Assembly (NCBI GenBank): GCA_963830165.1
Contig: CAWHKZ010000003.1
Coordinates: 295,954 to 359,953, forward strand
Direction of reading: 5' to 3'
DNA: 64,000 nt
Source of the DNA: Bog-756 sp963830165
GTDB taxonomy: Bacteria; Actinomycetota; Acidimicrobiia; Acidimicrobiales; RAAP-2
The first letter of the stretch is position 1; every line of letters begins with the position of its first letter. Under the pieces are notes generated by a model, which was given only the letters and a program-made list of their open reading frames with translations, searched no databases and was not told the DNA's origin. The position numbers were made by a program, and so were the translations under genes. Positions 22,028-30,608 of this stretch are shown here, in pieces.

Positions 22028-23301
22028 AGGCCTACCGCATCCGCCAGGAGATCAACGGCATCGAGGAACCGCCCGGCAAGACGTGGTTCTTCGAGCTCCA
22101 GGCCGGGGTCATCGACGCCGGCCGCTGCATCCAGTGCGGCACCTGCGTCGCCGCCTGCCCGTCCAACTCGATCGGCATCGACGAGGACACCGACCTGCCC
22201 GAGCTGGTCAAGATGTGCACGGGCTGCTCGCTGTGCTGGGACTTCTGCCCCCGCGGCGGGCTCCGCTACGAGGCGCTGTGGCCACCGTCGACCGTCCTGC
22301 CCGGGGCCTCGCCCGACGAGGTGGCCGCCGCGTCGGTCGAGCGGGTCGACGCCAGCGACACCTACTGGAAGATCACCGGCGGGCCCCCCGGCGACGGGCT
22401 CGGTGCGGTCACCGAGGCCTACGCGGTGCGGGCCGGAGCGCGTCCCGACGGCGCCCAGGACGGCGGGGTGGTCTCCGCCCTGCTGATCGCCGCGCTGGCG
22501 GCGGGCGACATCGACGGAGCCGTCGTCACCCGGCCGAGCGACGACCCCGAGGAGCCGTGGAAGGGCGTCTCCACCCTGGCCACCACGGCCAGGGAGATCA
22601 CCGAGGCGGCCGGCTCGTTCTACAACCAGACCATGGCCCTGGCCGAGCTGGACCTGTCGCGCTACGACCTGCCGGCCAAGCCCCGCATCGCCGTGGTCGG
22701 GACCCCCTGCGAGATCCAGGGCATCCGGGCCATGCAGGCGCGCCGCTGGCCCACCGGCGCCCACCGCATCGACGCCGTGGTCCTGACCATCGCCCTGCTG
22801 TGCACCAAGAGCTTCGACTACCGGGGCCTGATGCTCGAGCTGCTCGAGCAGGACCGCGGCATCGACATCGGACGGGTCTCCAAGGTGGACGTCATCCGCG
22901 GCCGCATGATCGTCGAGTACCGCGACGGCGAATTGGCCGTCGACGAACCGATCAAGAACTTCCACGGCGCCGCCCTGAAGGGCTGTGACGAGTGCGCCGA
23001 CTTCCTGGGGCGCAGCGCCGACCTGTCGGTCGGCAGCGTGGGGTCGATCGACGGGTGGAGCAGCGTCCTGGTGCGGAGCGAGCGCGGCCGCCGGGCCCTC
23101 GACAACGCACGGGGCCGGCTCGACTTCCGGGACCTCGACAATCCCGGGGCCCTGGTCAAGCTCGACGCCTTCGACAAGCGGGTGGCCTTCGAGAGCCTGC
23201 GCCGCCCGTTCGACCCCGACGCGCCGCTGTTCATGGACTACGCCGAGCACGTCGCCCACTACGACGGCACCGACCGGGCTCCGGTCGTGGCCGACCGGTG
23301 A
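22024..23301 (+). CDS. FrhB/FdhB-type F420 (flavin, iron-sulfur) oxidoreductase, likely electron donor to the sulfite reductase
   Basis: 425-aa protein. Residues about 35-76 hold two ferredoxin motifs, CIQCGTCVAACP and CTGCSLCWDFCP. The FrhB N domain follows (QDGGVVSALLIAAL, GAVVTRP and ATTAREITEAAGS near 140-200). The C domain has VGTPCEIQGIRAM near 230 and ALLCTKSFDY near 260, plus GCDECADF near 320. Proteins of this family bind FAD and clusters and oxidise or reduce coenzyme F420; some use ferredoxin instead. ATG overlap with the sulfite reductase stop argues for a functional complex. In methanogens the same two modules are fused in F420-dependent sulfite reductase (Fsr). F420 use is inferred. 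Confidence 0.85.
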   Translation: MKAYRIRQEINGIEEPPGKTWFFELQAGVIDAGRCIQCGTCVAACPSNSIGIDEDTDLPELVKMCTGCSLCWDFCPRGGLRYEALWPPSTVLPGASPDEVAAASVERVDASDTYWKITGGPPGDGLGAVTEAYAVRAGARPDGAQDGGVVSALLIAALAAGDIDGAVVTRPSDDPEEPWKGVSTLATTAREITEAAGSFYNQTMALAELDLSRYDLPAKPRIAVVGTPCEIQGIRAMQARRWPTGAHRIDAVVLTIALLCTKSFDYRGLMLELLEQDRGIDIGRVSKVDVIRGRMIVEYRDGELAVDEPIKNFHGAALKGCDECADFLGRSADLSVGSVGSIDGWSSVLVRSERGRRALDNARGRLDFRDLDNPGALVKLDAFDKRVAFESLRRPFDPDAPLFMDYAEHVAHYDGTDRAPVVADR

Positions 23302-23326
23302 GCGGGACCGGTCGGGGGATCGGCGC

Positions 23327-23332
23327 TACCGT
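23327..23332 (+). promoter_or_regulatory. -10 element of the 23340 gene, leaderless type
   Basis: TACCGT ends 7 nt before GTG 23340. Confidence 0.4.
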
Positions 23333-23339
23333 GGGCCCG

Positions 23340-23678
23340 GTGACGGACGTGGACGACGAGGCCCCGGTGGCCGTGGGGCCGCGCCTCGAGTTCCCCGGTG
23401 AGCCCGAGGAGCTGCGGGTGTCGCTGCGGGACGCGCTTCTGGCCGGCGACGACTGGCGCAGCGGGTTCTCCGACGACATCTGCATCGGCGTGTGGCTGTG
23501 GAGCCGGTGGCAGCCCGTCCTCGAGCCGGCCGGGTGCAGCCGCGAGGACTTCGTGGAGATCGTGATGTCCACCCGCCGGGAGCTCTGGCTCTGGCTGCTG
23601 GGCGACCGCCGGTGGGAGCAGTACGTGACCGGGCTGGCCGGACGGGTCGTCCGACGGCTCCCGGCCGACGCGCCGTGA
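23340..23678 (+). CDS. Hypothetical protein, tryptophan-rich, 112 aa
   Basis: Small protein with an acidic start and the aromatic stretches CIGVWLWSRWQP and ELWLWLLGDRRWEQY. It has no signal peptide or transmembrane helix. I do not recognise the family. GTG 23340 is chosen because it lies 7 nt after a TACCGT element; a GTG at 23331 is also in frame. It lies 38 nt after the FrhB-type gene on the same strand, but its own promoter suggests a separate unit. Confidence 0.55.
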   Translation: MTDVDDEAPVAVGPRLEFPGEPEELRVSLRDALLAGDDWRSGFSDDICIGVWLWSRWQPVLEPAGCSREDFVEIVMSTRRELWLWLLGDRRWEQYVTGLAGRVVRRLPADAP

Positions 23679-23730
23679 CCGGGCTGGCGCCCGCCCGGGC
23701 CGGCTCGGCCGACCGGCCGGGGAGGACCTG

Positions 23731-24255
23731 ATGCCCAACGTGACCATCCCCGACGGCCAGGACCCCCTGGTCCACGTGTGGACCACCCTGGCCCCCCGGA
23801 TCACCGCCGCCGCGGCCGGCTATTCGTCGGCCGTGTACGAGCATTCCGGCCTGAGCCTGCGCGAGTTCGAGGCGGCCCGGATCACCATGGCCCGCATCAA
23901 CGACTGCGCGATCTGCCTCGGCTGGCGGACGGCCCGCGACGTACCGTCCCGGGGGGCGGCACCCGACGACGTGCCGGAGTCGTTCTACGCCGCGGTGGGA
24001 GCCGACGACGGGGCGCTGAGCGAACGTGAGCGCCTCGCCGCCGAGTTCGCCCGCCGCTACGCCACCGACCACCGGAGTATGGACGCCGAGTTCTGGGCGC
24101 GGTGCCACGCCGCCTACTCCGACGACGAGCTGGTCGATCTGGCCCTGTGCGTCGGCTCGTGGCTGGCCCTCGGCCGCTTCAACCAGGTGTTCGACATCGA
24201 CGGCGCCTGCCGGGTTCCCGCCGTGCACGGCGCGACGACCGGCGGCGGGGCCTGA
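23731..24255 (+). CDS. Carboxymuconolactone decarboxylase/AhpD-like protein
   Basis: 174-aa all-helical protein. The AhpD-type redox motif is NDCAICLGWRTA (C-x2-C) near residue 57, preceded by the family block LREFEAARITMARIN. Such proteins are peroxidase-like or decarboxylase-like; the substrate cannot be told. The start is ATG 23731, 52 nt after the preceding gene, and it is followed 9 nt later by the EthD-like gene, so the two are probably co-transcribed. Confidence 0.8.
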   Translation: MPNVTIPDGQDPLVHVWTTLAPRITAAAAGYSSAVYEHSGLSLREFEAARITMARINDCAICLGWRTARDVPSRGAAPDDVPESFYAAVGADDGALSERERLAAEFARRYATDHRSMDAEFWARCHAAYSDDELVDLALCVGSWLALGRFNQVFDIDGACRVPAVHGATTGGGA

Positions 24256-24264
24256 GGGGCTCCC

Positions 24265-24996
24265 GTGGAGAAGATCATCGCCCTCGTCTGGGGACCCGGG
24301 GACGCCGAGTCGGGCGACGACCTCCGCCACCAGCTGACGGAGGACACGCTGCCCCGGCTCCACCGGTCCGGCGTGCGGGCGGCCACGTTCAACGTGCACG
24401 ACTCGGCCGCCGACCTGGCACCGTCGCCCGCCCCCTACCCCGAGGGCGAGCAGCCCCACGTCGCCGAGGTGTCGATGTGGCTGGACTGCTACGAGCGCAC
24501 GTCCGGGGTCGACGAGGCCCTGGCCGCGCTGGCCCTGCCCACCGCCTCCTACCTGGTGGTCGAGTCCCTCTACGACGACTACGGCACCACCCCCTACGCC
24601 CCTCGCCGTGACTGGCCCGACGGCGAGCGCTCGCCGGGCGTGCTGACGGTCGCCCTCATCCACCGTCCCGAAGGACTCGACTACCGCGAGTGGATCACGC
24701 GGTGGCACGGTACCCAGTCGCCGGTCTCGGGCGAGCTGCAGCCCCGGACCCGGTACGTGCGCAACGAGGTGGTGCGGTCGCTGACCGACGGCGCCCCCGA
24801 GGTCGACGGCATCGTCGAGGAGGGCTGGCCCTCGGTCGACCACGTGGCCGACCCGAAGCTGTTCTTCAACGCCTCGACGGACGAGGAGCTCCAGGCCAAC
24901 GTCGGCCGGATGCTGGACAGCGTGTCGGCCTGCCTCGACCTCGCCCGACTGCGCAGCTCGACCATGAGCGAGTACCTGGTGGCCCCGCTGGACTGA
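24265..24996 (+). CDS. EthD-domain (dimeric alpha-beta barrel) protein
   Basis: 243-aa soluble protein with two ferredoxin-like halves. The second half contains the EthD-type block DYREWITRWHGTQS, RTRYVRNEVVRSL and GIVEEGWPSVDHVADPKLFF. EthD proteins are small accessory or cyclase-like proteins next to oxidative catabolic genes. Here the start is GTG 24265 and it is coupled to the AhpD-like gene upstream. Function unknown. Confidence 0.7.
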   Translation: MEKIIALVWGPGDAESGDDLRHQLTEDTLPRLHRSGVRAATFNVHDSAADLAPSPAPYPEGEQPHVAEVSMWLDCYERTSGVDEALAALALPTASYLVVESLYDDYGTTPYAPRRDWPDGERSPGVLTVALIHRPEGLDYREWITRWHGTQSPVSGELQPRTRYVRNEVVRSLTDGAPEVDGIVEEGWPSVDHVADPKLFFNASTDEELQANVGRMLDSVSACLDLARLRSSTMSEYLVAPLD

Positions 24997-25095
24997 GCCG
25001 GGCCGGCCCCACGTACCGGCCCCGTCCGCGATCACCTACGCTCGACCCTGGCCCACCGCCGGCGAGCTCCGGCGGCGACATCGGAGGAAGCACCC

Positions 25096-26182
25096 GTGGG
25101 ACTGTCCATCGGCATCGTCGGTCTCCCCAACGTGGGGAAGTCCACGCTGTTCAACGCCCTGACCCGCAACGAGGTCCTGGCCGCCAACTACCCCTTCGCC
25201 ACCATCGAGCCCAACGTGGGCGTGGTGGCCGTGCCCGACCCGCGCCTCGACGTCCTCGCCGGGATCTTCGGGTCCAAGGAGATCCTGCCGGCCATGGTGA
25301 CGTTCGTGGACATCGCCGGCATCGTGAAGGGTGCGTCGGAGGGGGAGGGTCTGGGCAACAAGTTCCTGGCCGCCATCCGCGAGAGCGACGCCATCTGCCA
25401 GGTCGTCGCGGGTCTTCGAGGATCCCGACGTGATCCACGTGGACGGCCGCATCGAGCCGGCCGGGGACATCGAGACCATCAACACCGAGCTGATCCTGGC
25501 CGACCTCCAGACGGTGGACAACCGGATCGCCAAGCTGGCCAAGGAGTCACGCAAGCAGCCCGAGCTGGTGCCCCAGCTGCGGGCGGCCGAGCAGGCCCGC
25601 GAGATCCTGGATGCCGGCCGGACGGTGGCCTCGGCCATCGCGGCGGGCGAGCTCGACGCCGACCTGGTGCGCGACCTGCACCTGCTCAGCGCCAAGCCCT
25701 TCATCTACGTGTTCAACGTGGACGAGGGGGCCCTGGGCGACGAGTCCCTGAAGGAGCGGCTGCAGGCGCTGGCGGCCCCGGCCGAGTCCGTGGTGCTGTG
25801 CGCCCAGATCGAGGCGGAGGTGGCCGAACTCGACCCCGAGGACGCCGCCGAGCTGCTGGCCGGCTACGGCCAGGTCGAGTCCGGCCTGGTCCAGCTGGTC
25901 CACGTCGGGTTCCGCACCCTCGGCCTCCAGACCTACCTGACGGCCGGGCCCAAGGAGGCGCGGGCCTGGACCGTCCACGTCGGCGACACCGCCCCCCAGG
26001 CCGCAGGCGTGATCCACACCGACTTCGAGCGGGGCTTCATCAAGGCCGAGGTCATCGGCTACGACGATCTGGTGGCGGCGGGATCGGTGGCCGCCGTGCG
26101 GTCCGCCGGCAAGGCCCGGGTGGAGGGTAAGGAGTACGTGATGCAGGACGGCGACGTCGTCGAATTCCGCTTCAATGTCTGA
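25096..26182 (+). CDS. ychF: YchF/OLA1-family ribosome-binding ATPase, one frame break
   Basis: Obg-related P-loop ATPase. The N-terminus is GIVGLPNVGKSTLFNAL, and NYPFATIEPNVGVVAVPD with FVDIAGIVKGASEGEGLGN follow. The frame changes within 25402-25412; dropping one base (for example C in GTCGTCGCGGG) restores VVRVFEDPDVIHVDG. The rest is typical through the TGS domain and the terminal VEGKEYVMQDGDVVEFRFNV. Corrected length is 361 aa, equal to the family. A sequencing insertion is likely. The end overlaps the next gene by 8 nt. Confidence 0.93.
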
Positions 26183-26978
26183 GGCGGACCGACCGGCGAT
26201 CGCGCTCTCGGGGGTCGCCGTGGTGCGCGACGACGTGGCCCTGCTCGACGACATCTCCTGGACGGTGGACCCGGGGGAGCGGTGGGCCCTGCTCGGCCCC
26301 AACGGCTCGGGCAAGACCACCCTGCTGCGGGTGGTGGGTGCCGGCCTGTGGCCGACCCGGGGCACGGTCGAGATCCTGGGCGAGACCCTGGGCCGGGTCG
26401 ACATGCGCGAGCTGCGCAGGCGTATCACCGTGGTGAGCGCCTCGATCGGCCGGACGCTGCGCCCCGCCCAGCCGGCCCTCGACGTGGTGCTGACGGGCCG
26501 GCACGCGGCCCTCGAGACGTGGTGGAACGAGTACACCGACGCCGACCGGGACCGGGCCGAGGGACTGCTGGCCGACGCCGGGTTCGGCGGCGACCCCTTC
26601 GCCGGCCGGGCCTTCGGCCTGCTGTCGGAGGGGGAGCGCCAACAGGTCCTCCTGGCCCGGGCGCTGATGGGCGATCCCGAGCTGATCCTCATGGACGAGC
26701 CGGCGGCCGGGCTCGACCTCGGCGCCCGCGAGGGCCTGCTGTCCCGCCTGGCCACCCTGGCCGCCGATCCCGCCGTGCCGCCGCTGGTCCTCGTGACCCA
26801 TCACCTGGAGGAGCTGCCGCCCGGCATCACCCACGCCGTCCTGCTGCGGGGCGGCCGGCTGCTCGTCGCCGGGCCGGTCGACGAGGTCCTGACCGATGCC
26901 GCCGTGTCCGACGCGTTCGGCGTGGCCGTCACCGTGGAGCGGCGGGAAGGGCGCTGGTCGGCCCGGTCCCGTCGGTGA
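26175..26978 (+). CDS. Stand-alone ABC transporter ATP-binding protein
   Basis: 267-aa ATPase with Walker A GPNGSGKTT near residue 43, signature LLSEGERQQ near 153, Walker B LILMDEPAAGLD near 174 and switch His in VLVTHHLEE. The pattern resembles the ModF/iron-siderophore type. No permease gene is nearby, so it may serve a remote permease or act without one. ATG 26175 overlaps the ychF end. Confidence 0.85.
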   Translation: MSEADRPAIALSGVAVVRDDVALLDDISWTVDPGERWALLGPNGSGKTTLLRVVGAGLWPTRGTVEILGETLGRVDMRELRRRITVVSASIGRTLRPAQPALDVVLTGRHAALETWWNEYTDADRDRAEGLLADAGFGGDPFAGRAFGLLSEGERQQVLLARALMGDPELILMDEPAAGLDLGAREGLLSRLATLAADPAVPPLVLVTHHLEELPPGITHAVLLRGGRLLVAGPVDEVLTDAAVSDAFGVAVTVERREGRWSARSRR

Positions 26979-27008
26979 GGGTCTTGGCCGAGTCGAATCC
27001 GGCGGATG

Positions 27009-27031
27009 CCGTACCGTGTACGGAACCGTAC
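27009..27031. promoter_or_regulatory. CCGTAC inverted repeat with an extra half-site
   Basis: CCGTAC-CGT-GTACGG (27009-27023) is followed by another CCGTAC at 27026-27031. It lies in the 232-nt gap before the Rv2466c-like gene and could be an operator. No binding protein is known. Confidence 0.35.
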
Positions 27032-27171
27032 GTCGTAAGGGAAGTCTCGTTTTCGTCTCACGGGGTCCTGACCCTGGCGACCCTGCCGGCCGATCGCCCG
27101 GCTCCGTGCCGATCGGGCACCCGGCTCCGCCCACCGATACCGCCCCGGGGAACACGACCGCCGGGGCCGAT

Positions 27172-27181
27172 GTTGTACAAC
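27172..27181. promoter_or_regulatory. Perfect palindrome GTTGTACAAC before the Rv2466c-like gene
   Basis: Ten-base perfect palindrome 29 nt before GTG 27211. It may be an operator; the adjacent CCGTAC sites share the GTAC core. Confidence 0.3.
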
Positions 27182-27210
27182 TGCAGAAGGACTACGCAAG
27201 GAGTTGCACC

Positions 27211-27855
27211 GTGACCACCACCACCAGCGCCGCAGGATCCGGGACCGAGGGGCGGACCGTCGCCGACTTCTGGTTCGACCCGCTCTGCCCCTGGGCGTGG
27301 ATCACCTCGCGCTGGATCCTGAACGCCGCCGAGGTGCGGGGCTTCGACGTGCGGTGGCACATCATGTCGCTGGCCTACCTCAACGCGGACAAGGAGGACC
27401 TGCCCGAGACCTACCGCGAGCTGCTCGCCAAGGCGTGGGGCCCGGTCCGGGTGGTGGTGGCCGCCGAGCAGGCCCACGGCCCCGAGGTCGTGCTGCCGCT
27501 CTACACGGCACTGGGCACCCACCGGCACCTCGGTGGCGAGGAACTCGACCGGGCGACCATCGAGAAGGCGCTGGTCGAGGTGGGCCTGCCCATCGATCTG
27601 GCCGATGCCATGGACACCGATGCCTACGACGAGGCGGTCAAAGCGTCGCACCACAGCGGCATGGACCAGGTGGGCATGGATGTCGGCACCCCGGTCATCG
27701 CCGTCGACGGCGTGGCCTTCTTCGGCCCCGTGGTGACCCCGGCCCCGAAGGGCGAGGACGCCGGCCGCCTGTGGGACGGCGTGCTGCTCGTGGCCGGCAT
27801 CCCCGGCTTCTACGAGCTCAAGCGCACCCGGGTGTCCGGGCCCGTCTTCGACTGA
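27211..27855 (+). CDS. DsbA-family oxidoreductase similar to mycobacterial Rv2466c, CPWA active site
   Basis: 214-aa thioredoxin-fold protein. The N-terminus reads ADFWFDPLCPWAWITSRW, almost the Rv2466c sequence, and downstream blocks match it too (MSLAYLN, AKAWGPVRVVVAAEQAHG, SHHSGMDQVGMDVGTP, ELKRTR). Rv2466c is a mycothiol-dependent reductase with a CPWC site; here the resolving Cys is Ala29, leaving only Cys26. A monothiol mechanism with mycothiol is therefore likely. GTG 27211 has AAGGAG 7 nt upstream. Confidence 0.85.
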   Translation: MTTTTSAAGSGTEGRTVADFWFDPLCPWAWITSRWILNAAEVRGFDVRWHIMSLAYLNADKEDLPETYRELLAKAWGPVRVVVAAEQAHGPEVVLPLYTALGTHRHLGGEELDRATIEKALVEVGLPIDLADAMDTDAYDEAVKASHHSGMDQVGMDVGTPVIAVDGVAFFGPVVTPAPKGEDAGRLWDGVLLVAGIPGFYELKRTRVSGPVFD

Positions 27856-27861
27856 ACCCCC

Positions 27862-27878
27862 CGGAGGCCCCGCCTCCG
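27862..27878. terminator. Bidirectional hairpin between convergent genes
   Basis: CGGAGGC-CCC-GCCTCCG, 6 nt after the Rv2466c-like stop and 14 nt after the end of the reverse-strand YhhN-like gene. It has a perfect 7-bp stem and no U-tract. Confidence 0.55.
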
Positions 27879-27892
27879 CCGGTGCGCACCGC

Positions 27893-28562
27893 TCAGTGCA
27901 GCAGCGACAGCACGAGCAGCCCCTGGGCGAGGTGGTACGTCACGTGCACGGCGAGGGTGCCGTGGCGGATCGGCCGCACGAACCGGTCGAGGGCGAGCAG
28001 CGTGTCGGACACCACGAACAGGGCGGCTCCGGCCAGGGCGGCCGGCGCCCCCGCGTTGCCGCCAGCACGGCCATGGTGAGGATGGCCACGAGGTAGACGG
28101 CCACCGGACCGACGAGGGCCCGCCGGCCCTCGCGCCGCAGCGCCCTGAAGAGGAGCGTCGCCGGCCACGCCGCGTACGCCCCGGCCACCAGGACGGCCAC
28201 CACCAGACCGGTCGCCGAGAAGGCGAACGGTGGCACACCCGGGGGCGACGGCGGCTGCAGGAACCCGACGATGTAGCACGCGTGTCCCACCAGGAACGCG
28301 GCCAGCCCCGGCACGAACAGGTCGCCGGGCAGCATCAGCAGGACGTCGCCGACCAGCAGCAGACCAGGGCGGCCACGAACCACCACCTCCGGTCGACGAG
28401 GTCGGTCCGCCATACCGGCAGGACGGCGCAGGCCACGGTAAGGGCGACCAGCACGGCCGGCTTGGCCACGTAGCCGAGCCGGGTGTCGTGCCGGGCGACG
28501 GCCACCCAGTCGACGACCGCCGCCGCACCGGCCATCGCCACGAGGGCCCAGAAGGCGGTCAC
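27893..28562 (-). pseudogene. YhhN/TMEM86-family membrane protein (lysoplasmalogenase-like), two frame breaks
   Basis: The protein is spread over three frames. Part 1 (from GTG 28562) has AVVDWVAVARHDTRLGYVAKPAVLVALTVA, part 2 has LLLVGDVLLMLPGDLFVPGLAAFLVGHACYIVGF, and part 3 has ALFVVSDTLLALDRF and VHVTYHLAQGLLVLSLLH. Together they give the order of YhhN motifs and about 223 aa, a normal length. Each joint (28352-28363 and 28053-28062) needs one added base. Family members are eight-helix membrane proteins that hydrolyse lysoplasmalogens. Two lost bases could be true decay, but sequencing deletions are as likely. Confidence 0.75.
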
Positions 28563-28569
28563 CGGGAGG

Positions 28570-28575
28570 ACGCTA
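28570..28575 (-). promoter_or_regulatory. -10 element of the YhhN-like gene, leaderless type
   Basis: Reverse-strand TAGCGT ends 7 nt before GTG 28562. Confidence 0.4.
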
Positions 28576-28667
28576 CCGGTGGCGGTGGCCGCCCCCGGTG
28601 ACCATCCACCACTGCGGAATTGGCCATCGGTAGCGTTTGACCTGGTAACAGGTCGGTCGAGGAGCTG

Positions 28668-29456
28668 ATGCCTGTGGTGCTGGTGATCATCATCGTGGCG
28701 GCCTGGGCCGTCATCCTGGCCCCGAGCCTCCTGAAGCGCCGTTCCCGCAGCGGCGGGGTCCAGTCGATCACCCACTTCCACTACCAGCTGCGCGTCCTCG
28801 AGCAGCGGGCCCCCGAGCCCATCGTCGCCCCCGCCTACCGGCTGCGGGCCGTCGACGACACCGGCACGCCGACGGGCATCCACTATGCCGACGACGGGCG
28901 CCCCCCGGTGCTGACCGTGGTGGGGGCGAAGGAACTGCCCCGACCCGCCCTGGCGTTCCTGGGCGAGCCCGCAACGGCCCCTGCGCCGGCCCCCGCACCG
29001 ACCGTCGCCGCGGACGCGGTTCCCGAGGACCGCCGTTCCGCCGCGCGGCACGGCGACCCGTTCACGCCCCCCCGAGGTCGCCCGGCCGCCGACCGGCACG
29101 CCCCGCCGATCGAGCTCGAGCACGCGCCCCGGGGCGTGGACGGCGGGACCCGGGCGCAGGCGCGCCGCCGCCGGCGGGACACGCTGGCGGTGCTGTTCGG
29201 CGTCTTCGTGGTCACGCTGCTCGCCGGCCTGGTGACCGGCGCCACCGCCGCCTGGGCGGTGGCCGGCCTCGACGGCGTGGCCCTGGCCGCGTACGTCGTG
29301 CTCCTGGTGCACCTGCGTCGCCTGGCCCAGGAGCGCGAGTTGAAGCTGCGCTACCTCGACCCGGCGCGGGCGCGCCCGGCCCGTCTCGAGGGCCCGCCGA
29401 CGTACATCAGCGGACGCTACGCCCACCCGTCGAACCAGCAGGCCGTCGCCCGCTGA
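28668..29456 (+). CDS. Actinobacterial membrane protein resembling GlpR/SepX
   Basis: 262-aa protein: an N-terminal transmembrane helix (residues 2-20) ending in SLLKRRSRSGG, a cytoplasmic proline/alanine-rich linker of about 130 residues, two more helices near residues 168-210, and a basic C-terminal tail. This layout, with an ILAPSLLKRR-like motif after the first helix, is that of the divisome-associated actinobacterial proteins SepX/GlpR. The similarity is by topology and the short motif only. ATG 28668 has GAGGAG upstream. Confidence 0.5.
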   Translation: MPVVLVIIIVAAWAVILAPSLLKRRSRSGGVQSITHFHYQLRVLEQRAPEPIVAPAYRLRAVDDTGTPTGIHYADDGRPPVLTVVGAKELPRPALAFLGEPATAPAPAPAPTVAADAVPEDRRSAARHGDPFTPPRGRPAADRHAPPIELEHAPRGVDGGTRAQARRRRRDTLAVLFGVFVVTLLAGLVTGATAAWAVAGLDGVALAAYVVLLVHLRRLAQERELKLRYLDPARARPARLEGPPTYISGRYAHPSNQQAVAR

Positions 29457-29496
29457 CGGCAGCCCGGCGGACCGGGCGCTCCACGCGGCGCGGGGA

Positions 29497-29502
29497 TAGG
29501 GT
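29497..29502 (+). promoter_or_regulatory. -10 element of the 29509 gene, leaderless type
   Basis: TAGGGT ends 6 nt before ATG 29509. Confidence 0.45.
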
Positions 29503-29508
29503 CTGTCC

Positions 29509-30201
29509 ATGACCGACACCCATGCCGATGCCACCGACCAGCAGGCCCGACTGGCCGCCGCGGTCGCCTCCAGCCTCGACGGGCGTCTGCTCCTCACCCA
29601 TCCCTTCTACCGACGCTGGGAGGCCGGCGAGCTGCGCTCCCAGGAGCTGGCCGAGTACGCCGTCCACTACCGGGCCTTCGAGGCCGTGCTGCCCGCCGTG
29701 CTGTCGGACGTCGTCGACCGCCTGACCGCCGGGGGCCGGACGGCCGCCGCCGAGCTCGTCGCCCGCAACCTGGCCGACGAGCTGGGTAGCCCCCGGTCCC
29801 ACCTCGAGCTGTTCGACGGGTTCGCCGCCGCACTGCCCGACGAGGCCCGGGCCGCCGTCGCCGGACCCGCCGCCGAGGCGCTGGCCGGCACCTACCGGGC
29901 GCTGGCCGACGAGTCGCCGGCCGCGGCGGTCGCCGGACTGGCCGCCTACGAGACCCAGGCGGCGGCCATCGCCGCCACCAAGGGCGACGGGCTGCGGCGC
30001 TGGTACGGGATGGACACGGCGGGCACCGCCTTCTGGGACGTGCACGCCACCATGGACGTCGACCACGGCGACTGGGCGGTCGAGGCCCTGGCCATGATGG
30101 ACGCCGACCCGGCCGTGGTGGCCGACGCCTCCCGCCGGGCGGCCGAGGCCTGGTGGGCGCTGCTCGACGAGCGCGAGTCCGAGGGCCTCGTCACCGTCTG
30201 A
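29509..30201 (+). CDS. Heme-oxygenase-like diiron (CADD/PqqC/TenA-like) protein
   Basis: 230-aa all-helical protein with the start LTHPFYRRWEAGELRSQELAEYAVHY typical of the CADD/PqqC group. Candidate metal ligands are in NLADELGSPRSHLELF (Glu, His), AAYETQAAAIAATK (Glu) and FWDVHATMDVDHGDW (His, Asp, His). This pattern is that of heme-oxygenase-like diiron oxidases. Known relatives make p-aminobenzoate (CADD) or process lipids; no pathway neighbour settles the function here. Leaderless promoter; separate transcription unit. Confidence 0.75.
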   Translation: MTDTHADATDQQARLAAAVASSLDGRLLLTHPFYRRWEAGELRSQELAEYAVHYRAFEAVLPAVLSDVVDRLTAGGRTAAAELVARNLADELGSPRSHLELFDGFAAALPDEARAAVAGPAAEALAGTYRALADESPAAAVAGLAAYETQAAAIAATKGDGLRRWYGMDTAGTAFWDVHATMDVDHGDWAVEALAMMDADPAVVADASRRAAEAWWALLDERESEGLVTV

Positions 30202-30296
30202 CCCCGGCCCGGACGCAGCTCCCGCCCCGACGGCCGGGGCGCGCCTCGAGGTGGCAGTGTGGTGCCGGGAAGGTGATCGAGCACCGGGAGGCAGCC

Positions 30297-30608
30297 GTGG
30301 GCGAGCGTCTTCGTGCAGTGGTCCCGCGAACGGGGCACCGACCGGCCGGGGGCCGGGTGGTGCGCTCGGCCGCCGCGGTGCTCCTCGGGGCGGGCCTGCT
30401 GCTGCTCGGCGGCGCGTTCGCGGTGCACCCCTCCGCACGCCAGGAGGTAGCCGGCATCGGCCTCGCCGTCGTCATGGGCGGCATGATGGTGCTGGTGCTC
30501 GGCAACTACCTCCGTCATGCCGCCGAGCGGTCGACCCCCGGTCGGGGCCCGGTTCAGCCCAGCTCCGTGCCGACCACCGAGACGAAGGAGACCATCTCCC
30601 CGGGGTAG
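30297..30608 (+). CDS. Small two-helix membrane protein
   Basis: 103-aa protein with a basic N-terminus and two hydrophobic helices (about residues 23-40 and 49-68), then a polar tail. GTG 30297 follows GGGAGG at a good distance. The 3' end overlaps the end of the convergent thiolase gene by 55 nt, which is unusual and lowers confidence. No family recognised. Confidence 0.4.
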   Translation: MGERLRAVVPRTGHRPAGGRVVRSAAAVLLGAGLLLLGGAFAVHPSARQEVAGIGLAVVMGGMMVLVLGNYLRHAAERSTPGRGPVQPSSVPTTETKETISPG

